NCBI RefSeq assembly: GCF_000802155.2
Contig: NZ_JQGJ02000021.1
Span: forward strand, 1-64,000
Length of the DNA: 64,000 nucleotides
Direction: 5' to 3'
DNA from: Pseudomonas frederiksbergensis
GTDB taxonomy: Bacteria > Pseudomonadota > Gammaproteobacteria > Pseudomonadales > Pseudomonadaceae
Positions 44,891 to 53,259 of the stretch are shown piece by piece. A program made the position numbers and the translations under genes. The first letter of the stretch is position 1. The number at the start of each line of letters is the position of its first letter. A model generated the notes under the pieces. The model made no database searches and was not told the DNA's origin. It saw nothing but the letters and a program-made list of their open reading frames with translations.

Positions 44891-45058
44891 GGACGAAAAT
44901 TGGCAGGAAGAAGCCCATCTGCATGTCGGTCGTACCGATGCGGATGGATACGCCAATGGCGTAATAACCCAATAGGCAATGAAGGAAGTCCGGGGCTAAT
45001 GTTGGCCCGATATCAACCGCACGAGGGTTGAATCGAAGGACCACCCCGGCGTTACGGA

Positions 45059-45610
45059 TCAGAACGACTCGGCCAGTACCGGTGTTTGTGCATCGGTGGC
45101 TTCGTCGACAGGTTCTGCAACAGGCTCGGAGATTTCCGAAGCGGGTGCTTCCTGGCTGACAGGTGTTTCGGAAGCCGCTGGGGCTTGCGATTCGCTTTCA
45201 TCGGCCTTGGTCGATTTCGGCTCGGCCTTGTAAACCAAAGCACTGTCGACCTTGATCCAACTGATGAACAGCAGACGGGCCTTGAGGCTCACTCCCTGTT
45301 CGCCTGCACGTTTACCTTTGGTGTAGGTGAACGTATCAGCCCACAGGTCGCTGAGTCGGAACCCGATCATCACTTTCTTCTCCGCCTCGACGGCCTCGAT
45401 GCAGCGACGAACCAGGTGTTGTGCTTCCGAGCCCGATACGCGCGTATCAAAACGCACGTACGAGACGTTGTCGCTCGGACCATTGAGCGCTGCGATATCG
45501 CAGGCCAGGAACGGATCACCTTTCTTTGGCTTCACTTCGCGAACGCGATTGAGATAACCGAGGCCGGTGATGTGAAGATCGAAAAAAGTTTTTTCGGATG
45601 AAGTGGTCAT
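45059..45610 (-). CDS. DUF3577 / STY4534-type ICE replication-associated protein
   Basis: 183 residues. The conserved part (FFDLHITGLGYLNRVREVKPKKGDPFLACDIAALNGPSDNVSYVRFDTRVSGSEAQHLVRRCIEAVEAEKKVMIGFRLSDLWADTFTYTKGKRAGEQGVSLKARLLFISWIKVD) has an OB-fold-like strand pattern; the C-terminal tail is acidic and Pro/Ala-rich as in SSB-like proteins. It may bind single-stranded DNA (inference). Start 45610 was chosen because the longer frame lacks a ribosome-binding site. Leader motif copy B lies upstream. Confidence 0.85.
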   Translation of the reverse strand: MTTSSEKTFFDLHITGLGYLNRVREVKPKKGDPFLACDIAALNGPSDNVSYVRFDTRVSGSEAQHLVRRCIEAVEAEKKVMIGFRLSDLWADTFTYTKGKRAGEQGVSLKARLLFISWIKVDSALVYKAEPKSTKADESESQAPAASETPVSQEAPASEISEPVAEPVDEATDAQTPVLAESF

Positions 45611-45768
45611 GGTGAATCTCCAGACTGGCAGGACAAGAGTGCGGAGACACACCGACCCGGACGGGAGGTGTGTAACCCCCGCGTGGGTTGATGGATCCTG
45701 GGATCAGGTACAACTAGACTGGCATCACCATCGAAGACTCGATGGGCGTTCGCATCTGGGATGCCGAG

Positions 45769-45856
45769 TGCGAACTGGATTGATCAACGCGGACGGAACC
45801 GCGCCGTAGTCTTGAAGATCGTGACCACCTGGGCATGTTGCTGACAACGTCAGCGG
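45769..45856 (-). ncRNA. three-hairpin leader motif, copy B (before DUF3577)
   Basis: Minus strand hairpins: GCTGAC-GTT-GTCAGC (45840-45854), TGGTC/GACTA with CTTCAA in the loop (45807-45827), and CGCGG-TTCCGT-CCGCG (45788-45803). It lies about 160 nt before the DUF3577 start. Similarity with copy C extends about 65 nt further upstream (to ~45920, around GCACGCC...CCGATT). 45611-45768 contains no gene. Confidence 0.65.
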
Positions 45857-45929
45857 AACATGGCTGTAACGTGGCACCCGTGGGATGTGCCCGCTACCGG
45901 AAATCGGTACTGGCGTGCATCCCCATTGT

Positions 45930-46762
45930 TCAGTCACCACAAAAATAGGCGATGGACGCTTCGTCGGAATCGAGCATGTCGCGCTGGTGGGCGGCGAATC
46001 GGGCCAGGTCGGCATAGGTCGGGCCATCGTCGCGAAAGCGGGCGCCGCTGGGTTTGCTGGCAAGACTCAAAGACTCCATACGTATCCACCAGACGGCGGA
46101 CCCCGGTTTGGCCTTGAACAGTGCCAGCCGCTGTCCCTGCGGCTTGAGAAAGCACAGATCGCAGTTGCTTTCGAGCGCGCGGCCGTTCACGGTCAGCAAT
46201 GCCAGATCGAAGGGCTGGGCCTACCAGAAGGCGGTCACCTCGCGCACGCTCACGCCAGCCTCGGCCAACGGCATGCACATCGTCTCTCTGCTGGACTCTG
46301 TGGAATGACCGCGCGTCCTGATCTTCGCCACGCGGCGCTGCTCGTCAGCCCGGATGCCGATGAACTGATCCCAGTCGGTCCAACCCAAACTGCGTACGAA
46401 CTTGTGCATTTCACGGATTTTCAGGGAGGTGGTGCAGCCCCCATCTACCGGGTTGGGCAGGTACTGGCGCTTGCGGATTAGCGCCTCGAAGGGTTCGCCT
46501 TGCCGGCTGTGGCTTGCGAAATCGACCACCGTGACGCATCGCGGTATTCGAGCCAGTGGATCGGCACCTGCCACCGTACGCTGCACTCGCGCACGAAACG
46601 CAGCGTGGCCTCCACTTCCTTGCCGGTGTTGGCGAAGCAGACTACGGTATCCGCAGGCAGGCCCGCATTGGCTTGCAGCACTCGCCACAGCATGTAGGCG
46701 CTGGTGCGACCGCCGCTGAAACTGATACAGGTGGGTTGGTCAATCTTGAATGGGTCGCGCAT
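45930..46762 (-). pseudogene. PAPS-reductase-family (PP-loop) protein, broken
   Basis: The N-terminus MRDPFKIDQPTCISFSGGRTSAYMLWRVLQAN has the PP-loop SGGRTS of the PAPS reductase/ATP-sulfurylase-like fold; CFANTGKEVEATLRFVREC follows. The frame is lost near 46520 (VTVVDFASHSRQGEPFEALIRKRQYLPNP continues in another frame). It then meets an in-frame TAG at about 46220 and resumes AQPFDLALLTVNGRALESNCDLCFLKPQGQRL. Such proteins in phages and ICEs may be nucleotidyl or sulfur-transfer enzymes; this copy needs two repairs to be whole. Confidence 0.82.
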
Positions 46763-46865
46763 GTGAGCTGTCTCCAGGCTGGTGTGCCGACAGGCACCGA
46801 CGGCAGAGGGAACTCCTTGTGAAGGGAACGAGAGACAGGCATGCGGTAACATGGCCGTTGTTCAG

Positions 46866-46890
46866 AAAAAGGCCCCCGGATGGAGGCCTT
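46866..46890 (-). terminator. rho-independent terminator after DUF3085 gene
   Basis: Minus strand: AAGGCC-TCCATCCGGG-GGCCTTTTT, a 6-bp stem followed by a T-run, 17 bp after the DUF3085 stop. Confidence 0.65.
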
Positions 46891-46906
46891 GTGATCAGGT
46901 GGTGAG

Positions 46907-47269
46907 CTAGCCTTTACCAGGCTTGGACGCAACGGCTTGCAGCGAAAGCTGTGTCGGCGTGGCCGACAATTCAAGATCGTCTTCACTGTTGAGGATGCGG
47001 GTGAAGACAGCATCGTGAGGATCAAGAAGCTCCCCGAAGTCATCCCCGCCAAGCTCGGTGCGGGCGAGTTCCCACCAGTCATCGAATGGATCGATGTCGG
47101 GATCGCAGCCAACGGCGTAGGCCAGCAGTTTTTGCTGCCCTTCGGGTGTACGCTCGCCGAACTCGGCCAGGAAATACACCCCATGATCCTTGGCGAGGAT
47201 GAGGCGACCCTTGTGAGCGATAGCCTCGGCCAGCACGGGACGCAAATCTTTACCTTTGAATCGCAACAT
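46907..47269 (-). CDS. DUF3085 family protein
   Basis: 120 residues (MLRFKGKDLRPVLAEAIAHKGRLILAKDHGVYFLAEFGERTPEGQQKLLAYAVGCDPDIDPFDDWWELARTELGGDDFGELLDPHDAVFTRIL) matching DUF3085 of ICEs and plasmids; function unknown. Start ATG 47269 is preceded by GGAG at the right distance; an ATG four codons earlier lacks one. Confidence 0.85.
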   Translation of the reverse strand: MLRFKGKDLRPVLAEAIAHKGRLILAKDHGVYFLAEFGERTPEGQQKLLAYAVGCDPDIDPFDDWWELARTELGGDDFGELLDPHDAVFTRILNSEDDLELSATPTQLSLQAVASKPGKG

Positions 47270-47352
47270 GGTGGTCTCCATTGCTTGAGGAAAATGCTTC
47301 CCGCCAGGAAGGCAGGAAGCTGGACAGGTAAGGAGTGGTGTTGGGCGACTGA

Positions 47353-48155
47353 TCAATGCCGGATCGGCTTGCGCCCGTCCGACAGGATTTCCACCTGGAT
47401 CTGCCGCCAATGCCCGTCGTCGATCAGGTGTTCCAGCGTTTCGCCGAGCATGTCAAAGTACACCTCGTCCACGCGCTGGATGAGTTCATCAGCGTGGCGC
47501 AACTCCACGGCGTAATGGTCGCCGGCACGGTCATAGAGCACCGTAACGCGGCCCTGGAATTTCTCCGTGGAGACCGTGAAGCTGATCGCGGGTGGCGTCT
47601 CGATGATGTTGTTGGGCAACGGGTCGACCCAGGTGAAATCCCTGGCCTTGGCATCCACCAGGAGGTGGGTGATGCGCCGGAAACCATCGGGAGCGGGCAG
47701 TTGCTCCAGTTGATGAACGAGTTCCTGCAACTCCGGGCAACGCAGTTCAGGGGCCGGCAACTTGGCCGGTGCTGATCCGAGAATGTGTGTCTCCACCGTG
47801 TATGGAGTGCCGTCTGAGGCCACTTCTGTGCGCTCTTCGGGCGTATCCGCGCGAAGACCGTCGAAGCGGCGACGAACACATAGGGTTGGACTTGTACCTT
47901 GGTGCCTTCGTCGGGTTCCTGGCTCACCTGGTGGCGATCCAGTACGGCGAATTCGGCACGACCGATCTTGACCACAATGACCTGATCGGTCTTGGCGACA
48001 ATTTTGCCCTCGAAGGGCTGCGGGTCCATACGGACGCCGAGCGAGGATTCCTGCGGAAGGTCTTCGTAGATGCGGAACTTGAAGCTGCGAACATTGCGCG
48101 GAACATGGGCCGACACCAACGCTGGTATCTGCGTGCGAATGGATGAGTGATCCAT
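47353..48155 (-). pseudogene. conserved hypothetical ICE protein, one frameshift
   Basis: Starts MDHSSIRTQIPALVSAHVPRNVRSFKFRIYEDLPQESSLGVRMDPQPFEGKIVAKTDQVIVVKIGRAEFAVLDRHQV after a good AAAGGAG site. Near 47870 the frame shifts; RRRFDGLRADTPEERTEVASDGTPYTVETHILG to VEILSDGRKPIRH continues in the next frame. Corrected length is about 267 residues. No known function. Its leader carries motif copy C. Confidence 0.75.
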
Positions 48156-48249
48156 GGGGAGACTCCTTTGAGGAAAACAAGGGACTCCTGCCCGCAGGGA
48201 GGGTATCCCTTGGGGGGGGGTAAATAGATGCTGCGTGCATCAGGGAGCA

Positions 48250-48324
48250 CAGTGACCAGCGCGCAAAGCCGCACCGAAGTCTTGAAGGTCTCGACTACCT
48301 GGGATGGTGCCGGCTACGCCAGCA
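48250..48324 (-). ncRNA. three-hairpin leader motif, copy C
   Basis: Minus strand hairpins: GCTGGC-GTA-GCCGGC with one G-U pair (48309-48323), AGTC/GACT with CTTCAA in the loop (48278-48296), and GTGCG-GCTTTG-CGCGC with one G-U pair (48259-48274). It lies 95 nt before the start at 48155. The upstream extension shared with copy B runs to about 48395. 48156-48249 and 48325-48416 contain no gene. Confidence 0.6.
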
Positions 48325-48416
48325 AACCTGTGTGCAGAATGACATCTGCCACACGGCGGTAGGCCCGCGTCAATCGGCAACCGGCGTGCCCCGTATTTGT
48401 CGTTTTATCCGAGCAG

Positions 48417-48441
48417 AAAAAAGCCCCTCGGTTGAGGGGCT
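48417..48441 (-). terminator. strong rho-independent terminator
   Basis: Minus strand: AGCCCCTC-AACC-GAGGGGCT followed by TTTTT. An 8-bp GC-rich stem directly after the stop at 48464 of the preceding gene. It would separate that gene from leader copy C downstream. Confidence 0.85.
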
Positions 48442-48463
48442 AGAAGGTATGTCGTGGCAAGGG

Positions 48464-49166
48464 TCATTCTTCGTACAACGGCAAGCCGTCGAGTACCGGT
48501 GCGTCGGCGTCGAAGATTAGGATGCGGGCATCAGCCAGCGCGGCCAGAAGAACATTCACCAGCGACTCCGGCATGCCTTTGTCGCATTGTGCCGCAATTG
48601 CTCGGCGGTGATGCTTCGACGTACTGCAGGTTGGCATCGGTCCAGGGCGTGGCAATCACCTTGACGCCGATCGCTGGGCTGTATGGGATCCGGAAAGCGA
48701 CGAACAGAAAGCCGATCGGCGTGGCGATGTCTGCAAGCTCTGTCAGGTAGCAACCCGCTTCTTCGGTGATGTGCGCCGTGCTGATTTCCCAGCATCGGCT
48801 GTAGAAGCAAGTCTCAAAAGTCAGGCGCCGTACAACTTCCCGCGCGTCCTCAGCGGCGTAGGTATCGCCGATGTGGATGGGCTGCCCGGCATCGCCGCCG
48901 AGGACGGCGTAGACCACCGAGCGGACGATTCCTTCGGTTTGGCACTTTGCCTCAAGGTCGTCGCCGACCTCCTGGCCTTCCGTGATCAGCGCGAAGTCGT
49001 TGCATAGGATGCAGGGAAATTGCGCGATTTGATCGTCCAGAAGGTGTGCTTGGCTGGGATGAAGTTGCCGCCGTACGGGCGGGCTGTCGTCTTCATAGGT
49101 GACGCAGAGAGTACGAACGACATGCAGGTTTTGGTAGCCTCGGATGAAAGGATTGGGAGTCTGCAT
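48464..49166 (-). pseudogene. conserved hypothetical ICE protein, frameshift near C-terminus
   Basis: Starts MQTPNPFIRGYQNLHVVRTLCVTYEDDSPPVRRQLHPSQAHLLDDQIAQFPCILCNDFAL after a CTGGAG site. Near 48575-48615 the frame changes; the original end is GMPESLVNVLLAALADARILIFDADAPVLDGLPLYEE at 48464. The unshifted frame would run on to 48531 with unrelated residues. Function unknown. The 187-bp leader (49167-49353) contains a perfect GTGCTTC/GAAGCAC hairpin (49242-49259). Confidence 0.7.
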
Positions 49167-49353
49167 GGTATTTCTCCAGCAGAGGTTAGGCGGAGCCCAT
49201 CCCCAACTGGGGATCGGGTCCCAGTGGGTGAATAAATGCAGGTGCTTCAGTCGAAGCACTCAGCTCGGAGGTATCAAGCAGAAGCTGCGCAACGTGCGCT
49301 CGCAGGATCGCTTGAATATGCAGGTCGGAGATGCCGACAAGTAGGCTCACCGT

Positions 49354-49528
49354 CTAGCGCTTGAGTAGGCATGATGTTTCATCGATCTGGTTCTGCAGCA
49401 CGGCCTCGCGCAGTTGTTCGCCGAGATTCAATGCCTGTGTTGAGTCGTGGGTGGAATATCACCTCGTTGCTGATGACGCAGCCATGGCCGCTGAACTCGA
49501 ATAGTCGTGATTTGCTGCACAGTGCCAT
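49354..49528 (-). pseudogene. small ICE protein, frameshifted
   Basis: Starts MALCSKSRLFEFSGHGCVISNEVIFHP with a GGAGG site 7 bp upstream. A one-base shift near 49445 gives the likely original ending DSTQALNLGEQLREAVLQNQIDETSCLLKR to the TAG at 49354; the unshifted frame ends at 49379. It is a short hypothetical protein of the accessory region. Confidence 0.55.
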
Positions 49529-50769
49529 GGGAGCCTCCAGAAAACGATGCGCTATAGGCGCGGTGGATTGAATTCGCGTAAGCCGACACGACGGCAGTTC
49601 TGAACTGGTTAATGCCATGCGGCGAATGCAGAAACGCGGGGTTGCGCGGGAATGAAGAGCATCGGCGCTAGGTGTGGCGCACGTCCGCGTAAAACGATGC
49701 GAAACGGACTGGATCGGTCTACGTGGAACCTCCACGTTGCAGTCTGAGGACCGTGGCTGCTGGCATGGTGCTGACCGGAGTTAGCAACAGATGGTGGCAG
49801 AATGGCAAAGCGGCTTCATGGCGTCTGCCGACAATAGGCTTTTTACGCACCCGTGTTATTGCAAGACCTGTTGCAGGTGTCGTCCGAGCTAGGCCGCAAG
49901 ACACGGCCATTGAGTTGCCAATGGCTTTGCAGCGAGGTGCACGCGATACGGCACCAGGGTGTAGTCGTCCGGTATGCCTTAAAGGCGGCACTCCTTGGGC
50001 ATTAGCCGGAGCCCGCGTCATTGGTACCTGTCCGCTGTGCCGGGGTATTCCCGTAGTAGCAGAAATAGGGTTTCGTAGTTCGGCACCGGTATGGGGCTTT
50101 CGTCATCATTACCGGTGCTGACGCCTAATTATGGCTACATGCCACTCACCCTGTTCGGCGGCCAAGTGCATGACTTTGATGCGGCGGCACACGCTGCCGT
50201 ACCGAAGGGGTTGAAGGTGCATATGTCCATCTTCTGTTCTGGTTGTGGCGAAGTCACCTGGTTCTGGACAGGTCGCAGGCAGACGGCGTTCAAGATGCAG
50301 AGAGGAACAAGGCGCTGGAGGCAGTACGTCTCCAGCGGGGGACAGGGATACCACCTGTGGCTGTCGCAGGGACTCTGGCCGTCGTCAACGCCTGTCGCTG
50401 GAGCAGATCTCACCCGACCCGTTTCGTGGCTGGGGTCGATATCTTTCGGCGCACATCCGCGCACAAAAGGAGCCCGTTGTTGCACCGGCGGGCACCGGGG
50501 GAGAACACCGTCGTCCCCGAAGGGTCTCCTGGCATCTCGCGCTCAAGGTGCCAGGAGACCCTTCGGGCCGGACGTAGAGAGTGCCGATCAATAGGCCGTG
50601 CATCCGGCCGGGCAGGAAAGCACCTTCAATCCTCCCGACGACACGAGCCGCTGGAGAGGTACATGCCATTGCAGAAGGCGGGGGCATGCTTGGGATGCCC
50701 CGCGGGTAGCGGGGCCATGCCTGACAACCGCTGGAAAACGCGGCTGGGGCAGGACGTGTCTGGCAGGCG
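49529..50769. other. 1.2-kb stretch without a supportable gene
   Basis: Several open frames exist on both strands, but none has convincing composition, a ribosome-binding site and recognisable motifs together. The stretch holds an inverted repeat GCACCGGTA/TACCGGTGC (50083-50118) and a striking 19-bp perfect hairpin at 50516-50567 (separate entry). It may contain decayed genes or regulatory RNA. Confidence 0.5.
50516..50567. repeat. 19-bp perfect inverted repeat
   Basis: CCCGAAGGGTCTCCTGGCA (50516-50534) and its exact complement (50549-50567) flank a 14-nt loop. Neither side has a T-run, so it is not a standard terminator. It lies about 200 bp beyond the topB stop in a region with no gene. 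It could be a transcription barrier, a small RNA structure or a nicking or binding site. Confidence 0.75.
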
Positions 50770-52794
50770 TCAGGAAGCTCTGGGAGCGATCCGCCGCTTG
50801 CGCGAAGCGGCTCGCTTGCCACCGGACGATTCGATTGCTACGGTGCCTTTACAGTCGGGATAACGGTTGCACGACCAAAAAGGGCCGGTTTTTCCGGTGC
50901 GCTGCCGCGTCGCTGCACCACACAATGGGCACGCCGGACCTTCGGGAATCTGGATGGACAAGGTGATGTCACGGTACTGTTGCACCAGTTGCGTGATCCA
51001 GACCGATTGCTTCTCGATGAAGGTGTCCAGGGTCAACTGACCGGTTTCGATCATGTCCAATGCCTGTTCCCAGATGGCGGTCGTGCCCGGGTCGGCGATG
51101 GCCGCTGGAACTGCGTCGATCAGGGTGAAAGCCGCCTCGGAGGCGCGGACGGATCGACCTTTTTTGACCAGGTAGCTTCGGCCCAGCAAGCCGTTGATGA
51201 TATTCGCACGGGTGGCCTCGGTGCCGATGCCCGTGGATTCCTTCAACTTCTGTTTCAGGCGTGGGTCGGTCACCAGTTTGGCGACACCCTTCATGGCTTT
51301 GATCAACTCACCCTGCGTGAACGGCTTGGGTGGCAGTGTTTTCAGCGCTTTCAGATCGACTGAGCCGACCTGGCAATGTGTGCCCTCGGATAGCCGCGGC
51401 AGGACCTGGCTACGTTGGGTAGGCTCGTCGTCCGTATTGTCGGGTGCTGCTGGTCCGCTGTTGATTAACGCCAGGCGCCATCCCAGGACGGCAACCTGCT
51501 TACCCGTCGCCTGCAGTGTCTGGCCGCCGCCTGACATCGTGGCGACTGTTCTGTCGAACTCATGGTGAGGTAGAAACTGGGCCAGGTAATGCGAACGGAT
51601 GAGCCGATAAACGGCTTGCTCCTTCTCCGACATGACAGAAAGGTTGGTCGGCTCCAGCGTGGGAATGATGCCGTGGTGAGCAGTGACTTTCTCGTCGTTC
51701 CAGGCGCGTGAGCGTTGGGTGCGGTCGAGTTGGTCGAGCAAGGGGCGTAGGCTGGGATCAGTGGCGAGGATGGCGTTGAGTACCGTCGGCACTTCGGCCA
51801 GCATGCTCTCCGGCAGGTAGCCTGAATCCGAGCGAGGATAGGTGGTCGCCTTATGCGTCTCGTACAGCGATTGCGCGATGTCCAGTGTTTCTTGCACGTC
51901 GAGGCCAAACTGGCGCGAACAGACCTCCTGCAACGTGCTGAGATCGAACGGGAGAGGCGCGACTTCGCGGACCCGCTCGGTTTCAACGGACAATACCTGC
52001 GCCTCACGAGCGCCGCCGATTTGGCTTACTGCCTGCTGGGCCGTTCGTTGGTCCAGGCACCGACCTGCAGCATCGGTGGTGGCGTCGGGCGGCATCCAGT
52101 TCGCGGTGAAAGAATTGCCGGCGTACGATAGCTGCACGTCGACGGACCAAAACGGAACTGACACGAACCGCGCGATCTCGCGGTCGCGATCAACCACAAG
52201 ACCCACCGTGGGCGTCTGCACACGACCGACTGAGAGGACGCCCTGGTAACCGGCTTGGCGGCCGAGCACCGTGAACAATCGGCTGAGGTTCATGCCGATC
52301 AACCAATCGGCACGAGAGCGGGCGAGTGCCGAGTAATACAGCGGCAGGGTCTCGTTCGAAGGCTTGAGCGCGTCCAGCGCTTTGCGAATGGAGGCGTCAT
52401 TCAATGCCGACAGCCACAGCCGTTGAATGGAGCCACGGTAGCCGCACAGATCGATGATTTCGCGGGCGATCATTTCGCCTTCGCGATCAGCATCGGTAGC
52501 AATCACCAGTTCGCTGGCCTGGCCGAGCAATTGTTTGACGACCTTGAATTGCGCGGCAGTGGAGGCCTTGACCTCGCTGCGCCAGTGCTCGGGAAGAATG
52601 GGAAGCTGTTCAATGGACCAGCGCTTGTACTGCTCACCATAGGCTTCCGGTGGTGCCGCCTCGATCAGGTGACCGATGCACCAGGTCACGACAATGCCTG
52701 GTCCGTTGTAGCAGCCAGTTCCGCGCTGTTTCGCACCCAGCACACGCGCGATGTCTTTGCCTTGCGAAGGCTTCTCGCACAGATACAGGCGCAT
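50770..52794 (-). CDS. topB: DNA topoisomerase III
   Basis: 674 residues. The Toprim domain opens with MRLYLCEKPSQGKDIARVLG and contains the acidic metal site IATDADREGEMIARE near residue 105. The active-site tyrosine is in THKATTYPRSDSGYLPE near residue 325. A C-terminal zinc ribbon (CPLCGAATRQRTGKTGPFWSCNRYPDCKG) and a basic tail follow. It would resolve replication or conjugation intermediates of the ICE. Start 52794 follows the site GAGGAGG; the longer frame is not needed. Intact. Confidence 0.94.
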   Translation of the reverse strand: MRLYLCEKPSQGKDIARVLGAKQRGTGCYNGPGIVVTWCIGHLIEAAPPEAYGEQYKRWSIEQLPILPEHWRSEVKASTAAQFKVVKQLLGQASELVIATDADREGEMIAREIIDLCGYRGSIQRLWLSALNDASIRKALDALKPSNETLPLYYSALARSRADWLIGMNLSRLFTVLGRQAGYQGVLSVGRVQTPTVGLVVDRDREIARFVSVPFWSVDVQLSYAGNSFTANWMPPDATTDAAGRCLDQRTAQQAVSQIGGAREAQVLSVETERVREVAPLPFDLSTLQEVCSRQFGLDVQETLDIAQSLYETHKATTYPRSDSGYLPESMLAEVPTVLNAILATDPSLRPLLDQLDRTQRSRAWNDEKVTAHHGIIPTLEPTNLSVMSEKEQAVYRLIRSHYLAQFLPHHEFDRTVATMSGGGQTLQATGKQVAVLGWRLALINSGPAAPDNTDDEPTQRSQVLPRLSEGTHCQVGSVDLKALKTLPPKPFTQGELIKAMKGVAKLVTDPRLKQKLKESTGIGTEATRANIINGLLGRSYLVKKGRSVRASEAAFTLIDAVPAAIADPGTTAIWEQALDMIETGQLTLDTFIEKQSVWITQLVQQYRDITLSIQIPEGPACPLCGAATRQRTGKTGPFWSCNRYPDCKGTVAIESSGGKRAASRKRRIAPRAS

Positions 52795-53008
52795 GCAACC
52801 TCCTCGGAAATAGCGTGGTATCCATCGAATGAGCATCAGCATGTCCGTGGAGACCGCGAGAGACAGCAAACAAGGTGGATTCGATAATGACCGGCTTGTT
52901 GGCCCTGGGAGACAAGATTGCGGGAGTTGAGTCCAGGGTAGTTCAGGAGATCGCCAGAGCAGGCGCTTCGTTTTGGGCGCGCGCGTGGACCTCAGTGGAC
53001 GTCCATGG

Positions 53009-53029
53009 CGCTATACCCTGGGTATAGCG
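53009..53029. promoter_or_regulatory. 21-bp palindrome upstream of topB
   Basis: CGCTATACCCTGGGTATAGCG is a perfect palindrome with a central T. Its half-site CTATACC is the same as that of the CTATACCAGTGGTATAG palindromes in the tandem array at 58.3-58.7 kb, so the same dimeric protein may bind both. It lies about 215 bp upstream of the topB start and is a likely operator for topB. The rest of 52795-53113 holds no gene. Confidence 0.6.
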
Positions 53030-53113
53030 GTGTCCGCTGAAAGCCGGTACTTGGGAGGCCGATAGGCGCTGGCGCATTGAGGGCGACCATCGGTTGCTAC
53101 AGCCGCCCTCGGA

Positions 53114-53259
53114 TCAGGCATCCGGTTCTTCACGCCACTTCAGATAGTCACCCACACGAAAGAAGCCAGCAGCGGCCGCATTGCGCTCAAGCGTCCATGC
53201 TGTCTCGCCAGGACGGATCAACACCTATAGGTCTTCGGAGACGTGCGCTGTCGGGCCAT
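53114..53259 (-). pseudogene. small ORF overlapping the GHKL gene end, frameshifted
   Basis: An ATG at 53259 with AAGGAG 9 bp upstream opens MARQRTSPKTYR in a second frame over the GHKL gene's 3' end. A one-base shift at CCTATAGG (53224-53231) would continue VLIRPGETAWTLERNAAAAGFFRVGDYLKWREEPDA to a TGA at 53114. The joined ~48-residue product looks like a real protein; the function is unknown. The second half happens to share the frame of the GHKL protein after its TAG stop. Confidence 0.5.

Noticed and set aside
49723..50121. 132-codon plus-strand ORF in the gene-free stretch
   Set aside because: No ribosome-binding site, no recognisable motif and shadow-like composition.
53114..53227. Stop-codon read-through of the GHKL TAG
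   Set aside because: The in-frame continuation is better explained by an overlapping small gene with its own strong ribosome-binding site and a one-base frameshift.
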